From the NCBI RefSeq assembly GCF_019711195.1, contig NZ_CP081299.1:4500001-4564000 (forward strand): 64,000 nt of DNA. The letters run 5' to 3'. Every line of letters begins with the position of its first letter. The first letter of the stretch is position 1. The stretch is from Dyadobacter sp. NIV53. GTDB taxonomy: Bacteria > Bacteroidota > Bacteroidia > Cytophagales > Spirosomataceae. Position numbers and translations under genes: made by a program. Below the pieces are notes generated by a model that did not search any database, was not told the origin of the DNA, and was given only the letters and a program-made list of their open reading frames with translations. Below, piece after piece: positions 47,082 to 55,093 of the stretch.

Positions 47082-48722
47082 ATGAAATTGAAATCAATGT
47101 TTGTTTTTCTCTTCTCATGTAACCTGATTTTAGCAGGCTGTTCAGACAAATCCGGCAAACAGGACAACAGTCTGATAAACGGTAAAGAATTCAGCAGACA
47201 TATAGCGGTACTTGCTTCTGATTCTCTGGAAGGTAGAAAACCATTTTCTGATGGCGAAGAAAAAACAACTCATTATCTGAGTAGAGAATTTAAAAAAATG
47301 GGACTGCTCCCAGGCAACGGGAACAGCTATTTTCAAAAAGTCCCATTGGTTGATATCATGTCAAAACCTGCCGGCGAATTAGTATTTAAAGGTAAAAACA
47401 ATACAATTTCTCTAAATTATCTGGATGATTTTGTAGCAGCAACACGCCGAGTTCAGGATCAGGTAAAGGTGTCGAATTCCGGGATGGTATTTGCCGGTTA
47501 TGGAATTGTCGCTCCTGAATATGGCTGGAATGATTACGATGGACTTAACGTAAAAGGCAAAACAGTGGTCGTTCTGGTAAATGATCCCGGCTTCTCGGAC
47601 AGCACTTTATTCAAAGGGAAAACGATGACTTATTATGGCCGCTGGACATACAAATTTGAAGAAGCGGCACGGCAGGGTGCAACGGGCGTCATCATTATTC
47701 ATGATACCAAACCTGCAAGTTATGGCTGGTCTATAGTACGAAGCGGCTGGTCAAAATCAAAGTTATATTTACAGGCAGAAGATAACAACATGTCGAGAGC
47801 AGTAATGGAAGGATGGATTACGATGGAATCCGCTAAAAAGTTGTTTCAGCTTGCCGGAGTTTCAGATACCTTGATGCGGGCAGCTGGGAAAAAAGGATTC
47901 AAACCAGTACCATTACATGTAAATGCTTCTATTGAACTCAATAATACGATCAAAAAATCGGAATCAAATAATGTTCTGGCCTTATTGCCGGGAACTGAAA
48001 GGAAGGATGAATATATCATTTATTCAGCGCATTGGGATCATTTTGGAAAAGGCGAACCTATAAATGGAGATTCCATTTATAACGGCGCCGCCGACAATGC
48101 TTCCGGGACTGCAGCGCTTTTGGAGCTGGCCCATGCTTTTACCGGACTTAAAACAAAACCTTCCCGCTCCATCTTGTTTTTGTCCGTTACCGCAGAAGAA
48201 CAAGGTTTATTAGGTTCTGATTATTATGCAACACATCCTGTTTATCCGGTTAACAAAACGGTAGCAGACATCAATATAGACGTATTACAGCCATTTGGCA
48301 GGATGAAGGATATCATCATAGTAGGAAAGGGCCAGTCGGAACTTGATGAATATGCAGATCAGGTTGCAGCAAAACAGGGGCGTATTACACGCGGTGAACC
48401 GGATCCATCAGGGGGCTGGTACTTCCGTTCAGACCATTTCAATTTTGCAAAAGTCGGAATACCTTCTATGTATATTGAGAACGGTTCTGTTTCAGTGGAG
48501 CACGGGGAGGAGTGGGGCGAAGCACAGAAAAAAGAATATAATGACCAGCGATATCACGCTCCCACAGATGAATATTCGTCGTCCTGGGATCTGTCAGGTA
48601 TTGTTGAGGATATGCAATTACTCTTTGATGTCGGTTACAGGCTAAGCACAGAATCTACTTTTCCAGGCTGGAAGAAAGGTTCAGAATTTAAAGCGATACG
48701 GGATAAATCAATGGGGAAATAG
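47082..48722 (+). CDS. M28 family aminopeptidase with PA domain, lipoprotein
   Basis: The 546-residue product has a lipoprotein signal (LILAGCSD), a PA-type insert (about residues 130-260, with GMVFAGYGIVAPEYGWNDY) and an M28 zinc peptidase core: SAHWDHFG (near residue 317), YNGAADNASGTAALLELA, VTAEEQGLLGSDYYA and the C-terminal His region. Such enzymes are broad aminopeptidases or dipeptidases at the cell surface. It is divergent from the M13 gene and convergent with the POT transporter gene. Confidence 0.94.
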   Translation: MKLKSMFVFLFSCNLILAGCSDKSGKQDNSLINGKEFSRHIAVLASDSLEGRKPFSDGEEKTTHYLSREFKKMGLLPGNGNSYFQKVPLVDIMSKPAGELVFKGKNNTISLNYLDDFVAATRRVQDQVKVSNSGMVFAGYGIVAPEYGWNDYDGLNVKGKTVVVLVNDPGFSDSTLFKGKTMTYYGRWTYKFEEAARQGATGVIIIHDTKPASYGWSIVRSGWSKSKLYLQAEDNNMSRAVMEGWITMESAKKLFQLAGVSDTLMRAAGKKGFKPVPLHVNASIELNNTIKKSESNNVLALLPGTERKDEYIIYSAHWDHFGKGEPINGDSIYNGAADNASGTAALLELAHAFTGLKTKPSRSILFLSVTAEEQGLLGSDYYATHPVYPVNKTVADINIDVLQPFGRMKDIIIVGKGQSELDEYADQVAAKQGRITRGEPDPSGGWYFRSDHFNFAKVGIPSMYIENGSVSVEHGEEWGEAQKKEYNDQRYHAPTDEYSSSWDLSGIVEDMQLLFDVGYRLSTESTFPGWKKGSEFKAIRDKSMGK

Positions 48723-48733
48723 GCAATTAAGGA

Positions 48734-48780
48734 AGACTTGCCAGGTTTTGGAAACGGAGAGATCCAATCCCGGCAAGTCT
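48734..48780. terminator. Hairpin between convergent M28 and POT genes
   Basis: Arms AGACTTGCCAGG (48734-48745) and CCCGGCAAGTCT (48769-48780) pair with one mismatch around a 23-base loop. No T-tract follows, so it is a weak terminator candidate. Confidence 0.45.
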
Positions 48781-48791
48781 AAACCCAAATA

Positions 48792-50261
48792 TTACTTAAT
48801 ACCGCCTGTCCATGTTTTGAGAGGTCTTTGTAGTACAAATATAATTCCTCCTACAATAACACAGAACCATACGATACTCATAAACAGTTCTGGCATTTGC
48901 TGGATATTTTCAGCATTAAAACCACCTGCAAACAATCCTGCAAAAAGATTTCCCAGTGCAGCGGCTACAAACCAAATTCCCATTAACTGGCTAAGATATT
49001 TCTTAGGAGCAAGTTTGGTGTAAGCGCTCAACCCCACAGGACTTAAACACAATTCCCCAAGTGTATGAAACAGGAAAGTAGAAATCAAAAACAGTGAAGA
49101 GGTTTTTACTCCTGTAAGAGCAATTTTTGCCGCTAGAACCATGATGTAGTAACCAATGGCTAATAGAAATAATCCGATTGCAAATTTTATTAAGAGTGGC
49201 AGGGTAATATTTTTTTCTCAAGATAAATCCAAAGAGAACCGATTACCGGAGATAAAGCCACTAAAAAGAAGGGGTTGAAATTTTGAAACCAGCTTGATGG
49301 TAATCCAAAAGGAATCTCCGAGTACCTGTCAGCAAATATCTGAAGTGAAGAGCCTTGTTGTTCAAAACCGGCCCAGAACAATACAGCTCCCCAGAATAAT
49401 ATAAAAAGTATAACAATACGTTTAACTTCAATACCGGACAGATTCGACGCAAACATCAGATTGGCAAAGTATACAATTACTACTGCAACTGCTATGATGC
49501 CCATTGAAGTTGCAGTTCCTGCTTTACTGCTCCAGCTAAAAGTACCGTTAAATTGAAGGTATAGCAGAAATATAATTAAAGCCGCTGCCAGAACCCAGGT
49601 AAGCGGCCCCACTTTGACGTGATCAGGATCATTTTTGCCTCCTTTGGGGTACATACCTTTATCCTGAAGATATTTTGGGGCAAAATAACGATAGACAAGC
49701 AATCCCATTAACATCGCAACTGCTGCTGCACCAAAACCATAATGCCAGCCTACTTTTTGTCCCAGATAACCAACTACGAATATTCCCAGAAAGGAGCCAA
49801 GATTAATACCCATGTAAAAAATCGAAAAAGCGGCATCTCTTCTTGCACCGCCTTCTGGGATACAGTTCGCTTACAATTGAGCTGATATTTGGTTTTAATA
49901 AACCTGTCCCCAAAGCAACCATGGCAAGTCCGCTAAAAAAGACAAACTGAGTAGAAGGGAAAGCTAAAATGATATGGCCGATCATGATGACGATACCACC
50001 AAGCCAGATTGCCTTTCGCTGTCCTAAGATATTGTCGGCCAGCCAGCCACCCGGCAAGGATAAGAGATAAACTGAAAATGTATACAATCCATAAATTGCA
50101 CCTCCTTCTCCTTCTTCAAAACCCAGCCCTCCTTTGGTTTTATCTAGCAGGAACAAAAGGAGAATGGCTCTCATGCCGTAATAACTGAACCGTTCCCACA
50201 TTTCTGTGAAAAATAATACGTAAAGCCCAGGCGGGTGTTTTTGGGATACTTGTTGTGACAT
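48792..50261 (-). CDS. Peptide MFS transporter of the POT/PTR2 family, two frameshifts
   Basis: One gene of about 490 codons in three frames. The N-terminal part starts at ATG 50261 and has the POT signature TEMWERFSYYGMRAIL. The pieces join if one G is removed from GGG at 49857-49859 (restoring ELYPEGGARRDAAFSIFYMG) and one T is added to the T7 run at 49210-49216 (restoring EKKNITLPLLIKFAIG). The joined protein has the expected twelve to fourteen membrane segments and the late POT block SPVGLSAYTKLAPKKY. The family imports di- and tripeptides with protons, which fits the adjacent M28 and M13 peptidases. Confidence 0.92.
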
Positions 50262-50395
50262 AAAGTTAATGAGGTATTTTATTTGGTAAATGTGGGTTCT
50301 GTCATCTGATTATAATGGCGCAAGATAGGAATTAAGAATAAATATTAAATAATAGTTTATTTAAACAATGAATTTGTAAGCTACCCTGTAAACGA

Positions 50396-50430
50396 AAAGA
50401 GCTGAACGGATTTTCCGTTCAGCTCTTTTC
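50396..50430 (-). terminator. Intrinsic terminator of the coiled-coil protein gene
   Basis: Perfect 15-base arms AAAAGAGCTGAACGG/CCGTTCAGCTCTTTT enclose a 5-base loop; on the minus strand it lies 20 bases after the stop at 50451. Confidence 0.88.
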
Positions 50431-50450
50431 AATCAAATTTATTTTTCAGA

Positions 50451-51359
50451 CTACTTAACCGAAAACGAGCCTTCTCCAATTGAAAATCCCTCGGCATATA
50501 ATTCTATCGTATATTTTCCTTTTGAAAATGGTGTTGCCCGGTCGTATAGGATACTGATATCCTGATTATTATTGCCATAAACAATATCCTGACTAATGGT
50601 ATACCCTTGTTTCTGACCGTTATAATCAAATTCTCCTGAACCTGTTGCAGCGTCGGAAATTGTTGCACCGGCCGGATCAATTATACGCATATAGATTGTT
50701 TTGTTATCTGTAAGTGTAAGTGGATTTTTCTCAAGAATAAAATCTACCCGTACTTTATCCACTCTTTTGGCTTTCACATTTTCCCCTTCTCTAACTTTAC
50801 CTTTAGAAGAAATAGCATACACCTTTACACTTCGTGCACGTAAAGCAGCAGCCATTGTAACTTTGGATTCCAGCTCAGTATTTTTAGAAATTACACCAGA
50901 TAAAGAGTCGCTAACCGCTTTTTTGCTCGTTTCCAGTGAAGTATTGGTTTGAACCAGCGTTTCATTCTGACTGATCAATTGCTGATTTTCTTCTCTTAAC
51001 TGGGCAATCTCTTCATCCTTTTTGGTTAAAAAGTCCTCATATTCTTTTACTTTTTTACCCATTAAAGCATTGCCTTTGCGAAGGGAAATACGATCCTGTT
51101 CCAGTGACGCCTTCGCTTTTTGTAATTCTGCTATATCGCCACCAAGCCCCTGAACTTCCAGAATACGTGCATCTAGCTGCTTTGCAATAGAATCCAGCTT
51201 TATCTCAGATGCAGCCAGTTCTGTCACACGTTCCTGTAAGTCTGTTTCCTGTTTATTAGTAATGTCACGTTCCTGGTAATATAAATATCCAAAAACAGCA
51301 GCTACAATCGTCATTATGATAAGACCAATTACTAGGCCGGTATTATTCTTGTTTTGCAT
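50451..51359 (-). CDS. Membrane-anchored coiled-coil protein with C-terminal beta domain
   Basis: The 302-residue product has one N-terminal membrane segment (about residues 8-27, GLVIGLIIMTIVAAVFGYLY), a long heptad-type coiled coil (about 35-165, rich in Glu, Gln, Lys, Leu) and a C-terminal domain (about 170-302) with a strand-rich pattern (KVRVDFILEKNPLTLTDNKTIY, KGKYTIELYAEGF). Proteins of this form are common and unnamed in Cytophagales; a periplasmic structural or spacer role is possible but not shown. It lies between two terminators and is a single-gene unit. Confidence 0.8.
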   Translation of the reverse strand: MQNKNNTGLVIGLIIMTIVAAVFGYLYYQERDITNKQETDLQERVTELAASEIKLDSIAKQLDARILEVQGLGGDIAELQKAKASLEQDRISLRKGNALMGKKVKEYEDFLTKKDEEIAQLREENQQLISQNETLVQTNTSLETSKKAVSDSLSGVISKNTELESKVTMAAALRARSVKVYAISSKGKVREGENVKAKRVDKVRVDFILEKNPLTLTDNKTIYMRIIDPAGATISDAATGSGEFDYNGQKQGYTISQDIVYGNNNQDISILYDRATPFSKGKYTIELYAEGFSIGEGSFSVK

Positions 51360-51443
51360 AAGTGATAATTTGGGTTAAAATAATCTTAATTTTTTCGGTA
51401 ATAGTTAAAAAAGCATGCCACTGGTATACGTTTACCTATGATT

Positions 51444-51495
51444 AGAAATATAAAACCCGCCTGGAAAATGTTTTCCAGGCGGGTTTTATATTTCT
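51444..51495 (-). terminator. Long perfect hairpin terminator downstream of the TPM genes
   Basis: A 25-base perfect inverted repeat (51444-51468 and 51471-51495) with two bases between the arms has the GC core ACCCGCCTGG and AT-rich outer arms. It follows the stop of the leftward TPM-domain gene by about 40 bases. Confidence 0.88.
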
Positions 51496-51535
51496 AAGGT
51501 ACTTTATAAAATGAATTTGGCTTATTTAAGTCGTA

Positions 51536-52321
51536 CTAATAATCTCCTCCTGCACCACCTCCTCCAAAACTGCCACCTCCAAAACCTCCGAATCCCCCGC
51601 CGCTATCTCCACCACCTCCCCAGCTTCCTGATGAACCGCCTCTGCCTGAGAATGTAGAATATGGAAAGATAATTGGTCCACCGAAATTGCCGAATCCACC
51701 TCTTCCGCCACCGCCGCCATTATTTCGATTACGATAAATAATGAAAAGGATAACTACAAAAATGATGACAAAAATAAAGAGCGGCGGTATCGAATCACCT
51801 CCGTCATCATCACTTGGTTCAGCTTTGTATTCGCCGGTCGAATATTTGAAAATCTCATCTACACCGCGATCAAGGCCCCGATAGAACATGCCATTTTTGA
51901 AATCGGGAGTAATAATCTGGGATATAATACGCTTTGCAATGGCGTCAGGAACAACTCCCTCCATACCATACCCGACACTAATATATATTTTCCTGTCCGT
52001 TGACGCCCAGAGGATAACAATACCGTTGTCCTTGTCCTTTTGGCCAACACCCCATTCTCTTCCTAATTTAAGTGCATAATCAGCAATTGGATAATCTCCT
52101 GTGGTTGGTACAACAACAACAACGATCTGGGAAGACGTAGAGTCATTGTATGCCACCAGCTTTCGTTCCAGTTGCTCGACTTCGGTAGCATTCAGCTGTT
52201 TGGCAAAGTCGTTCACTAATCTTGGCGGATTAGGTTTGGCAGGAATATCCTGCGCAAGTACCCGGCAGAAAATCAGTGAAAGCAATAAAGAAAAAATAAG
52301 GTATTTTTTCATAGTGATCAT
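51536..52321 (-). CDS. TPM-domain protein with glycine-rich tail (YgcG family)
   Basis: The 261-residue product has a signal peptide (cleavage near VLAQD), a TPM phosphatase-like domain (about residues 30-170: LVNDFAKQLNATEVEQLERK, DNGIVILWASTDRKIYISVGYGMEGVVPD), a transmembrane helix (about 180-197) and a Gly/Ser-rich tail that ends in GGGGAGGDY. The ATG at 52321 overlaps the stop of the upstream gene (ATGA), pointing to translational coupling; an ATG at 52312 is also possible. TPM proteins often accompany LemA, as here. Cellular role is not established; the Gly-rich tail probably faces the cytoplasm. Confidence 0.93.
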   Translation of the reverse strand: MITMKKYLIFSLLLSLIFCRVLAQDIPAKPNPPRLVNDFAKQLNATEVEQLERKLVAYNDSTSSQIVVVVVPTTGDYPIADYALKLGREWGVGQKDKDNGIVILWASTDRKIYISVGYGMEGVVPDAIAKRIISQIITPDFKNGMFYRGLDRGVDEIFKYSTGEYKAEPSDDDGGDSIPPLFIFVIIFVVILFIIYRNRNNGGGGGRGGFGNFGGPIIFPYSTFSGRGGSSGSWGGGGDSGGGFGGFGGGSFGGGGAGGDY

Positions 52322-52761
52322 TCCCCAAACGAAATATCGTCAGGAAGTTCGTTGATGTCGTCTGAGCTGTAAGGAAAATGTTTTTTTAACTGTATACCTG
52401 CTTCATTAATGCCCAGGCATAAGCCTTCTACAAAATGGTTATTAGAAAAATGGCTGCGAAGCAGATCTTTGGTACTATCCCAAAAATCTTCCGGTACTTT
52501 TTCAAAAATACCTTTGTCTCCTAAAACGGCAAATTTACGGTCTTCGTAAGCAAGATAAAAAAGGACGCCGTTGTGATCCTGTGTAAGGTGCATATTCAAA
52601 AGCCCAAAGACTTCTTTTGCCCGGTCCATTACATTTTCAGAAAGGCATTTCTTTTCGATATGTACTTTGATCTCACCGGAAGTTTGTTTTTCAGCATCCT
52701 GTATTGCTTCGACAATACGTTGCTGTTCCTTTTCTCCGAAAAAAAGTGAATCGGCCGCCAT
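52318..52761 (-). CDS. TPM-domain protein, short form
   Basis: The 147-residue product is a TPM domain without signal peptide: FFGEKEQQRIVEAIQDAEKQTSGEIKVHIEKKC, then NGVLFYLAYEDRKFAVLGDKGIFEKVP and the C-terminal acidic end. It lacks the membrane anchor and Gly-rich tail of its downstream partner. The stop overlaps the next start by ATGA, so the two are coupled. It begins 109 bases after the lemA stop, with a hairpin in the gap. Confidence 0.9.
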   Translation of the reverse strand: MAADSLFFGEKEQQRIVEAIQDAEKQTSGEIKVHIEKKCLSENVMDRAKEVFGLLNMHLTQDHNGVLFYLAYEDRKFAVLGDKGIFEKVPEDFWDSTKDLLRSHFSNNHFVEGLCLGINEAGIQLKKHFPYSSDDINELPDDISFGE

Positions 52762-52821
52762 GATTAAAAGTTGTCAACGGACAAAATCCGCCAGGATGAA
52801 GAATGGGAATCAATGAATAAA

Positions 52822-52864
52822 AATCGTTAAAGTGATGAATGGTAAATCCATCACTTTAACGATT
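52822..52864 (-). terminator. Hairpin with T-tract between lemA and the TPM genes
   Basis: Perfect 16-base arms AATCGTTAAAGTGATG/CATCACTTTAACGATT enclose an 11-base loop, followed on the minus strand by TTTATT. It begins 6 bases after the lemA stop. It would reduce, but not necessarily abolish, readthrough into the TPM pair. Confidence 0.8.
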
Positions 52865-52870
52865 AATAAC

Positions 52871-53452
52871 TTAGAATTTTACAGTCGGAGCATTTTCAGA
52901 GCCTGCTGCAGCTGTAAAGTAGCCTTTTTGCGCAAATCCGAAAACACCTGCAAACAGATTAGTAGGGAAAGTACGGACTTCCTGGTTATAATCTTTTACA
53001 ACAGTGTTGAAATCGTTACGGGCAACGGTAATACGGTTTTCAGTCCCTTCCAATTGCGCCTGAAGTTCTAAGAAGTTCTGGTTAGCTTTCAAATCAGGAT
53101 ATCGCTCAACGGATACCAAAAGCCGGGAAAGAGCGCCGCTCAACTGATCCTGCGCACCCTGGAATTTAGCAATGTTTTCAGGTGTAAGCTGATCTGCATT
53201 AATAGTGGTAGAAGTTGCTTTTGCCCGGGCTTCAATAACACTTGTTAAAGTGCTTTTTTCAAAGTCAGCAGCTCCTTTTACGGTATTTACCAGGTTTGGA
53301 ATAAGATCCGCCCTGCGCTGATACTGACTTTCTACTCTGGCCCATGATTCTTTTACAACCTCATCCTTACCTACAAGCCCGTTATATTTACCACAACCGA
53401 CAAATCCAAGAATAAGAAAAATAGCTATGACTGCAATTAGTCCTTTTGACAT
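52871..53452 (-). CDS. lemA: LemA family protein
   Basis: The 193-residue product has a hydrophobic N-terminus ending in GFVGCGKYN (membrane segment or lipobox) and the LemA helical domain: KDEVVKESWARVESQYQRRADLIPNLVNTVKGAA, FEKSTLTSVIEARAKA and the C-terminal YNQEVRTFPTNLFAGVFGFAQKGYF. LemA proteins have an outward-facing helical bundle; their function is unknown, but linkage with TPM-domain genes is common and seen here. It is the first gene of the leftward group. Confidence 0.95.
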   Translation of the reverse strand: MSKGLIAVIAIFLILGFVGCGKYNGLVGKDEVVKESWARVESQYQRRADLIPNLVNTVKGAADFEKSTLTSVIEARAKATSTTINADQLTPENIAKFQGAQDQLSGALSRLLVSVERYPDLKANQNFLELQAQLEGTENRITVARNDFNTVVKDYNQEVRTFPTNLFAGVFGFAQKGYFTAAAGSENAPTVKF

Positions 53453-53496
53453 TTTATTAATTAGTTTAGAGTTAGTGAATCGAGTTCAAAGTTGCC

Positions 53497-53504
53497 CAAA
53501 GCTA
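53497..53504 (-). promoter_or_regulatory. Candidate promoter -7 box upstream of lemA
   Basis: On the minus strand TAGCTTTG matches TAnnTTTG and lies 44 bases before the lemA ATG. No clear -33 TTTG is present at the normal spacing. Confidence 0.4.
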
Positions 53505-53605
53505 GTAAAATCTTTAAGAAAAACTACATAGCCGGTTTTCTGCAATTATATGAAGTTGCCCGTCAGGATAGCAGGAGAAATATGATTGATTAAAACGCAG
53601 CTTTT

Positions 53606-54805
53606 TTAGTCAGCCCCGACTCCGGCCAGATTATTCCATCTTCCCCAGTTAACGGATACTTCGTAATCAATCAGGAAACTTTCAAAATACATGGCTCCCC
53701 AGGTCCAGTTAATTTCACAGTTTTTAACCAGATAAGCAGCTGCGGTTTCACGTTCAGAATAATACAGGTCACCGGTTGAAACCAGTTTTATCATAATCTC
53801 ATTTACGTCAGGATTATCTGTATCTCCGCTTTTCCATTTTTCAAACATTGCAGCATCATTATGCCATTGCTGGTTAAAATTGTGCTTGATTCCGCTTGGT
53901 TTAAATAACCTCGGCCCAAAGCGAAGCAAAGTCCAGTGAAAATAATCCCTGGCTAAAAGATTATTCACAACTATATCGGTCACCGGATGATCCTGCAAAC
54001 GTTCCGTAACCGTATCATATATAAAGCGGGCAGAAATACAGCCCAATGAAAGCCAGTTGGCTAATTGTGAGTCGGTGATGTAATCCTTGAAATCAGGGTT
54101 CAGATTATTTTCAATACAATCTTTAATAAACATATCAACCCTTGCCAAAGCTACTGTCTCACCTCCGCGTTTGAACGTCTCTGTTTCTATATTTGAACCG
54201 GCCATTTCCTGAGGATCAATTCCGAGCATAGGCAATGAGGGGATTATTCCTGCTTCATATTCCGAAGGTAACGCAATATGTCCTGGTTCGGCGAAAGGCT
54301 TCTTGATCTTTAAATGATGCTTTATTGTATTTTGAAAATTAAGAAAGCCACCTGGCAATTTAGAAATGGGGAAAGGCAAATCCATAATTGGACTCAAGGT
54401 ATCCATCCAGAACAGCTTGATGTCTACATTACTTACTTTCAGTTTTTTACTTAGAGATGACTCAATCCTGGTTTCTTCAGGAGCAATTTCTTTACTTGTG
54501 TAAACGTAATCGGCATTATAAGTGTCAGCAAGCTGGGCTATGATCTTTTCAGGATCACCAATACGGATCAATAAATCGCCTCCTTTTTCACGTAAACGAT
54601 TCCTGAGATCAATTATACATTCTATTAAAAACTGTGCACGTAATACACCGGTTCTACGGAAACCCAATCTTGTATTTTCAAACTGGCGTGGATCAAATAC
54701 ATAAACAGGAATAACCTCCTGGGCCGTATTTACGGCGGCAAATAGTGCTTCGTTATCATTTAGTCTAAGGTCATTTCTAAACCAATAAACAATTCGTTGA
54801 GTCAT
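53606..54805 (-). CDS. Divergent cryptochrome-DASH-like photolyase homologue, short C-terminus
   Basis: The 399-residue product has the N-terminal antenna-binding Rossmann domain (IVYWFRNDLRLNDNEALF, VIPVYVFDPRQF) and the helical FAD domain (WLSLGCISARFIYD, NNLLARDYFHWTLLRFG, NWTWGAMYFESFLIDYE, ending NWGRWNNLAGVGAD). Compared with DASH cryptochromes the blocks TGYPLVDANMREL and SNRGRQNVASFL are replaced by TDNPDVNEIMIKL and YYSERETAAAYLV, removing residues that contact FAD in the family. The protein stops right after AGVG, where DASH proteins usually continue. No frame restores a tail. Possibly a non-photolyase relative; function uncertain. Confidence 0.85.
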   Translation of the reverse strand: MTQRIVYWFRNDLRLNDNEALFAAVNTAQEVIPVYVFDPRQFENTRLGFRRTGVLRAQFLIECIIDLRNRLREKGGDLLIRIGDPEKIIAQLADTYNADYVYTSKEIAPEETRIESSLSKKLKVSNVDIKLFWMDTLSPIMDLPFPISKLPGGFLNFQNTIKHHLKIKKPFAEPGHIALPSEYEAGIIPSLPMLGIDPQEMAGSNIETETFKRGGETVALARVDMFIKDCIENNLNPDFKDYITDSQLANWLSLGCISARFIYDTVTERLQDHPVTDIVVNNLLARDYFHWTLLRFGPRLFKPSGIKHNFNQQWHNDAAMFEKWKSGDTDNPDVNEIMIKLVSTGDLYYSERETAAAYLVKNCEINWTWGAMYFESFLIDYEVSVNWGRWNNLAGVGAD

Positions 54806-55029
54806 CGACGGTAGTTCGTAATCTTGATAAAATATAATTTTCGTTTTGCAATAATACGGATAAAAAATGTGACGCTGTAATTACAAGATGATAGCAGTGA
54901 TTAACAGAACATAGTTAAGTCGTCACTTTTCAATACATTCAAATTAATTTCTACAACGAATTTCAGTACAAAAAATAGGTTTATTGCTAAACGACTTTAC
55001 CCAACCAAGTATGTTGGATCTATCAATAG

Positions 55030-55083
55030 TTCAAAAATGAAAAGGCCTGAATTTTTAAAAATTCAGGCCTTTTCATTTTTGAA
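55030..55083 (-). terminator. Long perfect palindromic terminator after the PorE-like gene
   Basis: A 27-base perfect inverted repeat with no spacer (arms 55030-55056 and 55057-55083; core AAAAGGCCTGAATT) begins 11 bases after the stop of the leftward gene. Flanks are T-rich on both strands. It may also protect mRNA 3' ends. Confidence 0.85.
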
Positions 55084-55093
55084 GAACCAATAC

